A stretch of 64,000 bases of DNA from Volutella citrinella (taxonomy: Eukaryota > Ascomycota > Sordariomycetes > Hypocreales > Nectriaceae). The notes beneath the pieces are model-generated. The model had not been told where the DNA came from. It made no database searches and saw only the letters and a program-made list of their open reading frames with translations. Below are positions 11,301 through 23,583 of this stretch, piece by piece. Every line of letters starts with the position of its first letter. The stretch's first letter is position 1. Made by a program: the position numbers and the translations under genes. The stretch is taken from positions 3,658,001-3,722,000 of the forward strand of contig JAWZSP010000002.1 of assembly GCA_034401135.1 (NCBI GenBank), in the 5' to 3' direction.

Positions 11301-14300
11301 TAAGAAAAAAGTGGCAATTCGCCCAGCCCATCAGGATCGGGCTGTGACATTGAAAATTGGGATGATGAAACGGCCAGCTCCATCCCGGCGCCGAGCTAAC
11401 GGAAGCCATGACCGCCACCTGGTTCATCCAGTGTTTTCTTTACCCACACATGAATGGAATAAAAAATGGAGGTGGGTGGCGTTTCTGTGGCCAGCACGAG
11501 GACCAACAGCCAGCTTGGGTGACGGTAATGTCGCACATGGCATTGCTCTGTCTAATAATCAAAGAAGCTGCTCGCATGACTGAACGAGGCGGGTACGCAT
11601 CGACTTTGTGGCTAGCAGTTAAACACCAGCCCCAGGGCACACCCACGATGCGGAATGAGCTGAGGCTGCCATGAACTGTGCATTGGCTGGCCATGCTACG
11701 ATCCTGGCCGAGATTGGAGCCAGGGATGAGCAGCGTGTTGGCATGTCACATGTGGCCATCCTCAACATACACAGCTGGGGGCCAAAGCGGCGCAGAGCTG
11801 CAACAGTCAGGCCTTTTCTGACATGGCACAAACAGGCCCGGAGGTTTGGGGCTGGCGCTTCGGTAGGTAATACCAAATATGTGAACTGCTGTCCGAAAAG
11901 AGTACCAATTCTCGAACCGAGTTGATGAGGCTGAAATGGCAGTGAGCGACACACACCTCAGTAGGCCGTGATGTTTGGCTCTCATTTGCCGTCAGGTTGG
12001 CGGGCTTCGTGAATATGTACTCCGCATCCGTTCACCGTGATGTATCTGTGCCTGTGAGTAGTCATGCCGAAATGAGACCTGTGTGCAGCAGGGAATACTG
12101 ATGGCGAATCGCCAATTGAAGCGGCCCTGAATGCGATCTGCCACCCCGAATAAGGTGCTAAGGTGGCACTGGGCTTGGCGATCTCGTGGTGGAAAAGCTT
12201 GGTCTGCTAGTGTCGTGGACCTTGAAAAGACGCGTCTGCCCGCGGTGGGGCTGCTTTGATTTGACCAACGCCACCAGGTTCTCACTCGGACTCACTCTCC
12301 AGTCCGCAGGCCGTCATCAGCAGGGCACAGGTCAGACTGACAGGAGGCATTCAGGATCGCACGACCACGCGATACAAAGTGGCCGGCCGGTTCTCGAAAC
12401 CAGCGCAAAGCAGAGCTCCTCGACTGAGAGCCGGAGATGGCTGTGAAACCAACAGAGCCAAACAAAGATAAAAAGGTGCGACTGGGGTCTCAGGAGCGTC
12501 TCAGGGAGTTGTCAGCAGAGCCAGATGCCAATCCCACTAGCGAGCAACGCTACCGAAAGCTAAGCCGGAAGCCTATTCTTACTTGACTCCGTGGCTCCAT
12601 AGCGAGCCCAGGTACTGTACATTGTCCAGGAAAAGTCATGGAGCCGTGGGTCGGGCCCGTCGGGGCTGTGCAACAGAGTCAATAGTGATGGACTTATACG
12701 AGCGTACCAGTCTCGCGTCGTGGGCCAGGGGTGCGATCCACCACGGTGATTGTCCTTGTTCCGGGGCTGGCGGACTGGTACAGTGCCTGGCACAGGGCCG
12801 TCGCGATTATCTTGGCCACTTTCTTCTCAACCGACAAGATCCATACCTTCCTTGCTCGCTGGGGGGCCAAGGGCGAACCAGAGCGCCTGAGTGGTGAGCG
12901 GGCGCATATGTTGATGAATTGATCAATGATGTAGTGTCTCTTCACTCTTGCCACGAGGGAGGAACATTGGTCGAGCCAGACAGGAGCAGGAACGCACGAC
13001 GCCACGCCGCGCGCTTGGGAGTGGTGTGCCTGACAGATTTGGATGGCTCTGGGAAGAGCGTTCCCCTGTGGCTGGCTCACAGGGCTCGTTCCCTTGCCTC
13101 TGGGCTTGAGCTGGGTCCCAGCCTGTCGCACCCCTGAAACCTAATGTTATCCAATCGAGGACCTTATCCAAGGCTGTGCCGTCGTGCGTTTCTTCTGTTT
13201 GTGCTCCCCCATACGCCGTCTCGTCTCGGGTTGCAGTCTGGCGTTGGAACCTGTAGGTGGCGGGTTGGACGACCGGTTTGCGGGATGACGGCGCTTGTCT
13301 GAGATGAGAGACACGTAGTAGCAGGCCGCACTCAATGGCCATGAGGGCTTCCTCAATGCACAGTGCCCGCTGAAGACACGAGCAAGGTTATGACAATGGA
13401 TCGAGGCGCTGACTCGCTGGTATGACCGTGCTGGGCTGATGTGTCACTGTACCCCATACACTGGTCGGAACGCAATGAATGGAATGGAATTGGCATGGAA
13501 CTGGTGTGGAGGGGACGGGAGCCAGGTCGGGATGACGCCCCCTGTTTCATCGTGACGAAGCATCCATCGGCTTGGCCTTCAGTGACAAGCAGAATACCCC
13601 AGGTACTGTGCCTTCCTACCTTAGGATTCGACAACATGGCAGATACTACTAGTACTAGTCCGACAGGCGCTTGCAGGAAGGACGGTACTTCGGTACTGAT
13701 GGTGAGGCAGGTGTGGTAAATGAGGAAGGACTACCCCTACAGCCTTATTTTGGGCTGCATCTATCTTATTTTGTTTATACCAAAGGTCCATTTTGCCCTC
13801 CAGCCCTGCTGCTGACATGCTGCGTAAATGGTCCTGAGGCCAGCCCTGAAGCCCCGACTGGGTCGAGCTGAGCACGCTACACATTGTTGCTGCTGACTTG
13901 CATAACCCCCGTTCATGGCGTGGCTGAATGCCCATATGCAGCATCCAACGGCTGCCTTCCTCAACGTCTTTTCTCGGCCCATCGACCAGTTGCAACCCTC
14001 TACCTCACCCGAAAGGGAACGTCGCCACACACCTTCCATCGCTTGGTGTTGGGGTCAAGAAACAAGCGATGCCCTGGAGCCCAAGGAGGGCAACGCTCCA
14101 GACAAGTGGTGTGCGACGGCAGCCAACCAGCGTCCGACACGATGTCGCTGGCGCCAATGGCAGGCGCCAGAAGACCGTGTGAGTGCAAGTGCCTGAATTA
14201 GCGATTAACTTTTAATGCTAGTGGAGGTTCTGCAAGCTGGAACCACCGCAGATTCCTGCTAAGGAGCCAGGAGCAGACCTGGAGTTCCCTTCCACTCATG

Positions 14301-15061
14301 AGATCAACCAAATGGATCAAATTTGATGCAGGGGTGGGCACACTGCCGCCCTGCGGTCACTCCTAATTGCCAAGTACCGTCGCATCGCCCGTCCGCCTCG
14401 GTCCGCCGCACCTCGTACCTTAGGTATCTTATTTAGGCGACTGTAGCAGTACATTGGCTGGCTGCCCGGATTGACACCCACTGCTGTCAGGCCCCCAAGC
14501 TTGCGGACCCCTCCGCGTAGCCCCCCCCCTAAGGTTGGCCACGCTACAGGGGTCCAGGGGCAGGCGGGTCTCCCGAAAAGGTTCCTGAGTGGCGCTGGCG
14601 CCGGCTGTCAGTGGGGCCTAACGCTGCGGCTGGCGACCCCAGGCACGCCCGGTACGTACCTCGCGTCAAGCTGCTGGCAGCTTCACGCCTCCTGCTTCCA
14701 TTGACTCCCCGTCGTCAGCCGACAGAAGAGCACAAAAATACTTCGTCCCACCTTCTCCCTCCTTTAAGGTTGCCCTTTGATCTTCACCTCATCGCCCTCT
14801 CGTTTCAGTCCTCATTCCTTTTCCTTTATTACTTCAAGTACTGCGCGCCTCGGCCTAGTTCACCCTCTGTCCTGACCCTGCTCCCTCACATCTCCTCCAC
14901 CCTGCTGGCAGGATCCTCCACAATCACCGCTTTCATTCACGACTCGGCGACGTGCTCTCGCTCAATCGCCTTTTAATCACCAGAACCGCCTCCTGCCACC
15001 GCGCCGCCTTCCCCGATCTTGGCCTCTGCACCAACCTCAATTGCACCGCTTACTCGACATC
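8397..15061. other. 6.7 kb gene-poor intergenic region
   Basis: I find no conserved protein here on either strand. ORFs are under 160 codons and overlap each other in several frames. Visible features are a C-run near 14520, an imperfect GGAAT repeat near 13474-13490, a CT-rich stretch at about 14745-14870 that probably belongs to the bestrophin gene leader, and the DUF3431 promoter at the left end. An unannotated non-coding RNA or a fast-evolving small gene cannot be excluded. Confidence 0.45.
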
Positions 15062-16543
15062 ATGGGTGACACGGCGTATTCCCCCAGCTCTAACTCCACG
15101 GCAGCCGCCTCGCAGCGCAGGGCGGTGCCACCGATCGACGTCAGCAAGAAGACGGACGATATCGATCCTGCTCGTCTTAAGAGCCTGGAGCAGGTCCGTT
15201 CGCCGCCTTCGCCCAATATTGAGGTCGATCCCGGTCTGTTCCGCCGCCAGACGTCTCTTGACCTCGATGACTACTTCACCGGCCCTCGCGACATTGCCAA
15301 GCACTCGAAATGGCCTCTGCTCCTGCAAATGCACGGCAGCATTACCCCCAAGCTCATCGTGCCGCTCCTCATTGTTGGTGGATGGGCTACTCTCATCACC
15401 TGCATTAGCGAGTTAACCGAGGCCGTTTTGGAGGTCTCCTCCGTCCTGCTGACTATTCTGGGTTTCGTCGTCGGTCTGTCGCTCTCGTTCCGCAGCTCCA
15501 CTGCCTATGAACGTTACGCCGAGGGACGTCGTTACTGGGGCCAGATCACTCTCGCATCTCAGGCCCTGGGCCGCGTGTTCTGGATCCACGCCGATCACAT
15601 GCAGGATCAGGACCCTCGCGAGCTGACCATCAAGAAGATCAGTGCCATGAACCTGGTCGTCGCCTTTGCCATCTCCCTCAAGCACACCCTACGATTCGAG
15701 CCCTACACGGCCTACCCCGATATCCAGCATCTCGTTGGACACCTTACCACATTTGCCCAGTCCGCTACTGAGCACATGGAGACGACCAAGCCTAAGCCCA
15801 AGAACTTCTTCAAGGCCACTGGCGAGTACCTCGGCGTGTCGTTTGCGACCAGCAACCCCCGAAAGCTTCTTAAGAGATCGCAGCACAACCTAGGAAACCT
15901 GCCCCTCGAGATTCTGAGCTACCTCGGCCTCACCCTCGACCGCATTTGCGACAATGGTCAGCTCAACACCCCCATGCAGCAGACCATCGCCTACAACAAC
16001 ATCCAGTTCCTCAACGATGCCGCCGTGGGTTGCATGCGAGTTCTCAACACCCCTCTCCCCATCGCCTACTCCATCGCTATCACCCAGATCACCTGGCTCT
16101 ACATCATCTTGCTGCCCTTCCAGCTTGTCGGTCCCCTTGACTGGAAGGCCATTCCTGCCACCATTGCTGCTGGATACATCATCTTCGGCCTGCTCTTCAT
16201 TGGCCAAGAAATCGAGAACCCCTTCGGCCTGGATGTCAACGATCTGCCCCTGGACGACTTCTGCGACCAGATTGCCCACGACATGGACGTCATTGCATCA
16301 TTCGACAAGAACGCTCTCGAGGGCTTCATCTTGAGCAACACCAACTTGCCCCTGTACCCCGTCAGCATGGCTCCCGCATCGGATTGGATGAAGCGCAGCG
16401 ATGAGAAACTGAACGAGGCTATCCGCCAGAAGCCCCAGACCATGTTCAAGTGGCGCCTGGCTCAATTCGAGAAGCAGGAGGAGAAGGAGAACGAGAAGAG
16501 GTTCCGCAGCAAGAAGGTCACCCCTGGCGACCACAACGTCTGA
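15062..16543 (+). CDS. Bestrophin-like anion channel (UPF0187 / RFP-TM family)
   Basis: Single exon of 493 residues. After a disordered N-terminus of about 85 residues come hydrophobic segments near 97-117 and 123-142. The family signature FRSSTAYERYAEGRRYWG follows at 143-160, where bestrophins carry RNxxxYxRWxExR. Further hydrophobic segments lie around 340-390, and the block NPFGLDVNDLPLD is the usual C-terminal bestrophin motif. Members form pentameric chloride or anion channels; fungal relatives are poorly studied and may sit in the plasma membrane or an organelle. An in-frame upstream ATG at 15041 would add 7 residues; 15062 was preferred because the family start is usually hydrophilic. 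Convergent with the MFS gene. Confidence 0.9.
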   Translation: MGDTAYSPSSNSTAAASQRRAVPPIDVSKKTDDIDPARLKSLEQVRSPPSPNIEVDPGLFRRQTSLDLDDYFTGPRDIAKHSKWPLLLQMHGSITPKLIVPLLIVGGWATLITCISELTEAVLEVSSVLLTILGFVVGLSLSFRSSTAYERYAEGRRYWGQITLASQALGRVFWIHADHMQDQDPRELTIKKISAMNLVVAFAISLKHTLRFEPYTAYPDIQHLVGHLTTFAQSATEHMETTKPKPKNFFKATGEYLGVSFATSNPRKLLKRSQHNLGNLPLEILSYLGLTLDRICDNGQLNTPMQQTIAYNNIQFLNDAAVGCMRVLNTPLPIAYSIAITQITWLYIILLPFQLVGPLDWKAIPATIAAGYIIFGLLFIGQEIENPFGLDVNDLPLDDFCDQIAHDMDVIASFDKNALEGFILSNTNLPLYPVSMAPASDWMKRSDEKLNEAIRQKPQTMFKWRLAQFEKQEEKENEKRFRSKKVTPGDHNV

Positions 16544-16954
16544 TGCAAGTCTTCAACTGGTCATTCCCTTAGTGCATGCTCGGCAAGACGATGAAACTTG
16601 CCGCGCGAAACGGCGCGTGCGATCTTTTTTGAAAATCCTTTTCTTCAAGCAACCCCAAAAATAGCTGGCGTATCAAATTGACAAGTTGCCTTTGTCTTGT
16701 GGTTTTAATGTGCGTCCGTCGAGGTAGACTCGAGGTCCGGTGGTAGATGATCACTTTGTATTTATTTACATACACCTTCATACCCTGTATTCGATGGTCC
16801 GGAAAATAGCGTATATGTTTCATATGATGAGTAACACCAATGCTTTGACAGTCTATGTTGCTTGTTGTGACTCCTGACTTAAGACACCATGTAGTAAATT
16901 GCGACGCGTCAGATAAAAGCTGCCGCCTTGGACATTGAATGATGTTTAATCGCA
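16544..16954. other. Convergent 3' intergenic region
   Basis: 411 bp between the stop codons of the bestrophin-like (+) and MFS (-) genes. AT-richer than the flanking exons, consistent with paired 3' UTRs. No gene. Confidence 0.5.
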
Positions 16955-18475
16955 TCAAGTTTGACTCTCATCATCGTCAGTTGGGGAGGATGGCTTGCCC
17001 TTTGGCAGCCACCTACACAACAAGCCAAAGGCAGCGGCGATTGGGATCAAAATCACCCACGCCAGCTGACCTTGGAAGATTTGACCGCGGACTCCGAGGG
17101 CGTAGACGACTGTCGTAAGTCCGGGCACAGCGGCTCTGATTCCACTCATGAATGTGAGGGCGATGGCGTTCAGATGGCCCAAGACTCGTGTGTCGGGAGC
17201 GACATCGTTGAGCGCGAGCTGGACGCCTGTGAAGCACATGGACACACCGGGTCCGACGAGAGCGACGACGGGAGCGAGAACCCAGAATGCTGCACGGCTT
17301 GTCTCGGTGTCCTGCCGCAACAACATGTTGAGTACGATAAAGCCGGCGAAGAAGAATGGGTAGGCGTAGCCGCAGAGCAGCATGACGAAGCGCGTGCCGA
17401 ACCGGTGTTGCAGGGGCGGGAAGGCCAGGAGGAGCCAGAGAGCCTGTCCCACGCCCTGAGAAGACATGTATAAAGCGAGAGGCCGGGGCGAAAGCTCAAG
17501 GCCTCCGCGTTTGACGGATGTGTAGAGAACAACTGGCAAGAGGGCCGTGAAAGCGAAGGCGAGAAACATGGCATGGCTATAGATCCAGATGACGAGTCCA
17601 ACATTGGGCGCCTTGAGAATCTCCCTTGTTGTGAGCGTCCGGACATCAGGGGTGGCAGGCTCGGTTCCTTCAGTGTTGGCGTCGGTGGGAGTCGAGTTGT
17701 CTTTTTCCAGCGTCTCCTCGAGGAATAGGATCATCACCAAGACGCAGGACGCAGCGATGATTGATGTGACGAAGCCCGGGAGGGCATAAGGGTATTTCTC
17801 AAAGAAGGCGATTCCCTTGAATATTTTTGGGTATTGGGCAACGGGGTCAGCGAGGGCGCCACCAATGATAGGGCCAATGGAGATGCCGACATTGCCAGAG
17901 AAAGCGAACCAACTAAAGGCACGTGCCTGGGTCTGGGGGGTACTATGCTCGCTGGTCATGGTGCGGATGACGAGGTTAGTGGCAGAGAAGACACCGGCGA
18001 GGCAGCGGAAGAGGATCATCTGCCAGATAGTTTGGGCGAGACCGAAGAGGGCCGTGGTCACCGTGGTGCCGATGAGGGCGTATATGAGGGTCGGGCGGCG
18101 GCCAATGCGATCGGAAAGGCGACCCCAGCTCACGAGGACGAACATCTGGACGACAGAGAAGAGGGACTCGATGAGGCCGCTGTAGAAGCCGACGTCGGAT
18201 TCTGGGAGGTGGCCATTACGCTGGACCATCTGGGCGACGAAGGGGAAGATGCAGAAGAAGGCGACGGGTTCGACAACGCGGGCGTAGCAGAGGAGGAACA
18301 TCTGGAACTTGGGCAGCGGCTTCCCGGGTGGCGGCGCCGGCAGCAGGGACGGCGGCTTGGTATCATCATCGGCGGGTATAGGGTCTGGGGGGACTTCGGT
18401 GAGGAGGGGCGTGCGCTCCGAAACGTCGTCCTCTGAGAAGGCCGGGCGACCCGGGCGGGAGGATGACAGCGCCAT
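16955..18475 (-). CDS. Major facilitator superfamily transporter (ZIFL/DHA1-like)
   Basis: Single exon of 506 residues with about 12 hydrophobic segments in two halves. The MFS loop 2-3 signature GRLSDRIGRRP is at 118-128. Motif C-like GNVGISIGPIIGGALAD follows the fifth segment. Sequence character and the Glu-Glu-Thr central loop (EETLEK) fit the plant/fungal zinc-induced-facilitator-like group. The cytosolic N-terminus holds ERTPLL (residues 20-25), an acidic dileucine motif of the ExxxLL type that routes fungal transporters to the vacuole through AP-3. Vacuolar location is therefore likely but inferred. The substrate cannot be told from sequence. A long antisense ORF across it is a shadow. 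Confidence 0.87.
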   Translation of the reverse strand: MALSSSRPGRPAFSEDDVSERTPLLTEVPPDPIPADDDTKPPSLLPAPPPGKPLPKFQMFLLCYARVVEPVAFFCIFPFVAQMVQRNGHLPESDVGFYSGLIESLFSVVQMFVLVSWGRLSDRIGRRPTLIYALIGTTVTTALFGLAQTIWQMILFRCLAGVFSATNLVIRTMTSEHSTPQTQARAFSWFAFSGNVGISIGPIIGGALADPVAQYPKIFKGIAFFEKYPYALPGFVTSIIAASCVLVMILFLEETLEKDNSTPTDANTEGTEPATPDVRTLTTREILKAPNVGLVIWIYSHAMFLAFAFTALLPVVLYTSVKRGGLELSPRPLALYMSSQGVGQALWLLLAFPPLQHRFGTRFVMLLCGYAYPFFFAGFIVLNMLLRQDTETSRAAFWVLAPVVALVGPGVSMCFTGVQLALNDVAPDTRVLGHLNAIALTFMSGIRAAVPGLTTVVYALGVRGQIFQGQLAWVILIPIAAAFGLLCRWLPKGKPSSPTDDDESQT

Positions 18476-19358
18476 GAGAGGGGCGGCTGCCAGATGGGAG
18501 CAATGAATGAACGCGGCGTGGTGCGCGGCGGTGCGAGCGCGAGATATGCGACGGCAGACTGGAGGATGCGGACAGCCAGGGACGGAGGAGGGGCTGTGTG
18601 GTGGAGGAGGAGGAGGGAGGAGCGGTTGAGGTGCGGATCGAGAGGGGAAGGAAAGAGTAGGGTTTCATGGCCGGCATGACGGCACCGCTCCAAATTGCGA
18701 ACTGTCGGCCATGTGCGGGCCGGGCCTTGCTGAGTGTTGGCCCGATTCAATCATGCCTGCCTCTTTGAGAGGACCCTTGGCGGGGCCGCCACTTGATTCC
18801 GATTGACCAATCACGGTGTAATCTGTGCTCGGTGTCATGTCATGATGGCCACGGTCGCCAGCTGAAGCGATAATAGTGCGGAAGAGATCTTCCGTCTTCA
18901 TCTCTTCGCGATTGCTGGAATTTTGGTGACCTCGCTGTTTCCCAAGTTTCAAGCATAGATATCGCGGGCGCTTGTGTCGGTCAGGATCTGGGCTCTGCTG
19001 AGCGAGTTTGTGCTTACCTGCTCCCTGGATTCGGGGATACTCATGTACATGGGTGCCGGCCCAATGCGGTCTCTCATCGCACCCTTGAGCTGTCGCCGGG
19101 ACCCAATCCAGTATCGACTTGTGCTCTCCTACCCTGCAGCGCATTTAGTTTCACAAACCGTGGAGTCGTAATTATTGTCCAACGTATGTACCGACGATTG
19201 CGCGTCCTCGGATTGGGGGACCCATTGTCGCGCGCGCCATGCTGCTAGTAATGTTAGATCTTTGACGCACACAACGGCGCTCTCGCGTGGCCAAGTTTAG
19301 TACGTGCAGGAATCTAAAACACGGTCTCAATTGGTGAAGAATCATGACTCATCCAGGA

Positions 19359-19421
19359 TGTCTTCATCGGCGGCCAGTGGGTCGCCAAAGAGAATAAGTT
19401 TGACGTCTTCGGTTCGTTCAG
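19359..19421 (+). pseudogene. Possible relic of an aldehyde dehydrogenase-like N-terminal exon
   Basis: Downstream of a CCAG that could be an old splice acceptor, about 20 codons read DVFIGGQWVAKENKFDVF. This resembles the 'FINGxWV...FDV' opening of aldehyde dehydrogenases. An in-frame TGA lies just upstream, and no further ALDH motif is seen downstream. It could be chance. Low confidence. Confidence 0.2.
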
Positions 19422-20569
19422 TCACCGACCACCAGCAACGACAACATCTAACCACCTGCAGAGCGCTTCACCACACATTCAAGTGTTACCGTTCGAGGAT
19501 TTGGCCACGTAGAGATCGCCAAGGATCAACAATAATGCAGAACCACAGAGCCGCGTGAAGGTATTGACAGGAAATGCCGAGATTGTCAATACCGCCAGTT
19601 GGAGTGCTACCTTGCACTCGCGTGTGCGGAAGAATGTCGCAATTTCCCTGCCACGGCTGTAAGGAGATGCTGTTAGGACATGCGCCGACGACAAGGGAAG
19701 TAAGGGTACCTTTTTCATTGTCGACTGGGAGATCGCCACTGCCACAAGCATTCTCTACTACGGGTGCTATTCGCGGTGTGACTGGGAGGAGTAGTCGAAG
19801 AGTTGAGGCCTTTCCCGAGGCAAATTGGCCCAATGCCAGAGGTGGGAAACGCCAATTACAAATTTGCTTCGCCTCTTGGTGCTGGATGTGTGGTAAACAG
19901 ATACAAAATGACACAAGGGAGGCCGGATCGCCTAAGCATCGCAAAGGCTCATTTGCGCCGGATACATGTATTGTCTTGCAGTTAACGCGAACACTACTGT
20001 GGCTGGCCAAGCATAGACTGTCAAACACCCAGGAGACACAATACTCTTAGCAAACAACCAGGGTTTTTTTGCCAGACAGTTGATCAGTCTCGTGCCTATA
20101 TGGAGAATAATACGTTGAACTCTTACAGGTGCATTGGTGGTCTCCTTTCAATAGCATGCTGTTCAGTACGCAATGCCCGGGTTGGGTTTCCGTACCGCAT
20201 GCCACCGACGAATTCTTAATGGCTGAGGACTGGCTAATATATCGGGCCAAGTTCTTCAGCTCTAGAAAGATGCAGGAGTAGCTCTCACCCCCCCAAGACT
20301 GCTGCGAAACTCACGAACCTAACAGTTTGCCCAGACTCGCTAAAAACATCTCGACTAAGTCGTCATAGATCCCGGAAGACCTCGGACATGAGCTTCATGA
20401 CCCGAATCTTGCTTGCAGACTCACTTCAACTCAATCGTAGATGCCATCTAACTCTGACCTCGACTCCATTGTGCAGATCCATTGCATCAGCTGGACTGGG
20501 AATTCCAAGCCCCTGTATAAACTCTTTCGGCTATTTCGGATCTCAAGCCATCCATAGGCCTTCTGTGTG

Positions 20570-20593
20570 TGTTAGTTCACTTGTGAACTAACA
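20570..20593. repeat. Perfect 11-bp inverted repeat, 2-nt spacer
   Basis: The arms TGTTAGTTCAC and GTGAACTAACA are separated by TT. It lies in gene-poor DNA and could be a palindromic binding site or a chance hairpin. Confidence 0.6.
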
Positions 20594-23454
20594 TACCTCT
20601 CAGCCTTGAGTTGGCTACAGCTATGTGGGCTGACCACGAAACATATGCACCTTCTACAACATCTCTCTATATTTCATGGTCTTGGTATACCATATACCTC
20701 CTGTAGCCAAAGGGGATTTCCATCTCCGACGCATAGGCCTAGCACAATGCTTCAATGGTTCTGCAGAGGTTGTTTTAATCCTCACATTTCTCTTGACCAT
20801 AACCCTGGCATTGGTCTTGCTTAAAGAACGCAAGCCTGTTTAGACGAGCCAGAAATCAAGGCCAACTACCCTAGAGGGCCATTGGTGGTGGCTGGATCAT
20901 GAATAAGTACTTCCCGGAGCTCCAGAAAGGACGTTGTGTCATACGTGACGGGTGTTGCACATCGACCTACCAACGGAACGCTGAAGATGAGACCATGGTT
21001 CCTGACGTCAAATGCATGGGACAAAAATAATGTCGTGTGCTGAAAGATGTGACCCCTTTAGTATGGAACTTTGTAGATTTGTAGTCTCGATATCGACCGC
21101 GAAACGAATCTGAACGATTTTCGGGTCATCTCGCAGACGTGGGGGATGGAATGCGAAGTTTCAGCCTGAAAGCGGCTACGAGAAGATGCGACCCATGGGA
21201 CATGAGATGGAGACGGGAGAGACGCCCGGAACGCAGTAGACACTGATAGCACGGTGATGGAAACTATGGACGAATAGTCGAAGTTATATATCGGCGGTCT
21301 GTGAAGTAATGAGCCTACTTTCTACACCGTTCTCCGGCATCGCATTGCGTGGAGTGTGCTGCATTTCCTCGAATCCGCAACACGGTATTGCCTATCCGTA
21401 CCACGCGAGCGAACTCTAATGGAGCCTCACCCACTCGTAGTTCCTACAAGCCTATTGTAATTCATCCAAACTTGGACCTTCGGCGACAACTCCAATGTTG
21501 TGTTCCACATATCTGAACGTCTTGCCGGCGGCAAGCGGCCGACCCTTGTCTCCACATTCCGCGGCAACCCCAAAACGGAAGCCCAATCTAATATCTGCGA
21601 ATTGTGCCACGACTTCCCTTGCCTCTGATAGGCCAATGGAAACCAACGACGATTGTTTGAAACTTGGGCTTCGAGATCGATATGTAACGGTCGGGTAGTG
21701 GATCCGTTGCTTCGAAAGGGCTTCTCAAGGGAGGCTGGGAGGGGCACTTGACGATTGCGGGAAAGGCTTTGAATACCTCGTGGAGAGCGAGAGACTAGGA
21801 AATATGGTTAATTGTCATCGAGCTGTTGAGTTGAATAATGTTTAGAACTTTGATTCACAACGAATGGGGAATCCTTGTGTCCAGGTGGTAGTATCACGTA
21901 CATGCCATGTCTCGTCCCAGGCAGGAGATTCGTCACTCTGCAGTCTTCAAGCGTCCGAAGATGGCTTAGCATGAAGGCGTGACCCGAGAGTCTGGGACTG
22001 CGTCAAGAGTTGCGCACCGCCTCATCTGCTTGTGGAGTTCAAGCCGTGCGTGGACCCTTCTGCGGCCCGCATCGTTTGCGTCGATCGATCGCTGGTGTGC
22101 AGTCCTCACCTGCCTGGAATCTTATTATTATACCATCTTTGAGAAATAGACAGCCATGCCAAAAGACATGACATGTTCAGCATTATGCTGGCTGCACTTA
22201 CGCATTTCACCTTCGCCTACATCTTGTGTAGTTGTAAGCGGAGAGTTTGGCATGGGAGCCAGGCAGCAGCACAGGGACCGTTTTCCCCATCACCAAAAGT
22301 CCATGCCAAGCCATGGAAATTCCTCCATCGAATTAAAAAAAAGTACAAGGTACGTTACACTAACGGCGGCATTTCCACCCTGGGGTGCGTCGGCTTTGAA
22401 CTGCCGAAGCCGGTGTCGCAGAGACGTTGCCGCCTCACTGAACTAGGATTGCTTCGCCTGCATATAGGCAACCAACAAGCGCGGTAGAACACTAGTAGTC
22501 TGCCGTCAACTTAGGCTCGGGAACGCTACCATGTATGCGTGTAGGGTTCGATCTCTGCGATTGACGGGTGTGGGGGTGGCCGGGGGAGGGGGGTTCCTGG
22601 AGTCGAAATCGTGGCTTCAATGCACCCACTTTGGCTGCTCGGTCTGAAGACCAGCCAACGAAAGCCAGCCTTGTCTTTTTTCGATTAGTGATACTAGTAA
22701 TTCTGAAAAGAGAGGCCTGCATTATTAGTTCGACAATCAATAGTGTATAGTGGAATGGCACTGAGACACGGGAACGAGGCTGGGCGCCACATCTCCAAGG
22801 GTCGTCTGGTGACGTGGTGGGGGAGGGGGGCAAGGGGGCAGCGGAACCAACAGGTTGCCCGACGGCGGATTCAATCACCGGGCTGGGCTGAGACGCCGGC
22901 GCACCCAAGGGGTGGTCTTGTAAATGAGATTGGGCTTCAGCCCTTCGACGCCAGATGTCGGTGCCGTTGCCAAGGCAGGCCAGAGGCCCACCAGCCGCAC
23001 CTTCAAGACGTCAACTTGACGTACCCCATGGCAGCCCATGTTCACTTGAACCCCCACATTGCAGCAAACATTCTCTCCCACACCATAGCTCCCCGTGTTG
23101 GTTGTGAATGTGGCTCACGGCTCGTCAACTCCACGAGATCAGGCTGGCTGCTCTGCTACTCATCGACAACTTCATTCGACGAGTCCGTCCTGTCGTGAAC
23201 AGTGAGGGTGACGACGTGCATCCGCTACGTCTACCACTACCGTGTCAGAAATAGCAGGCCCGGCTGTGTTCCCGGTGGCTTCTGCAGTTTCTCTCGAATA
23301 CAGCCCTCACTCTGCTGTGCATTCGGGCAGCAGCAGATGGAAATTCCAAGCCTGGCCAATCGATCACTCTCTTTTCGAAGCCGGTCGCATCTCTGTGAGG
23401 CAAGTACCATGGATTAAGGCTGGCAAGTTGTTTCCGTTCGAGGTTCCAATCGAG

Positions 23455-23460
23455 TATATA
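23455..23460 (+). promoter_or_regulatory. TATA-like box upstream of the velvet-like gene
   Basis: TATATA lies 124 bp upstream of the ATG at 23584. Assigned by motif and spacing only. Confidence 0.35.
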
Positions 23461-23583
23461 GTCTCTGCGTCCCGACATGATCTCTGGCTTTGACTTGACT
23501 CCGAAAAAGCCATAGAGGTATCAACCTGAGAAGAAAGAGACAACCACACCAGATTCCAGAACCTCAACTCTGATCCAAACACA

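Larger units (their letters stand above)
18476..23583. other. 5.1 kb gene-poor intergenic region
   Basis: No intact gene recognised. It contains the MFS promoter at the left, a possible relic of an aldehyde dehydrogenase-like exon (see 19359-19421), a perfect 11-bp inverted repeat at 20570-20593, and the promoter of the velvet-like gene at the right. Confidence 0.45.

Noticed and set aside
22743..23198. 151-codon plus-strand ORF
   Set aside because: No recognisable domain, irregular composition, ends shortly before the velvet-like gene promoter.
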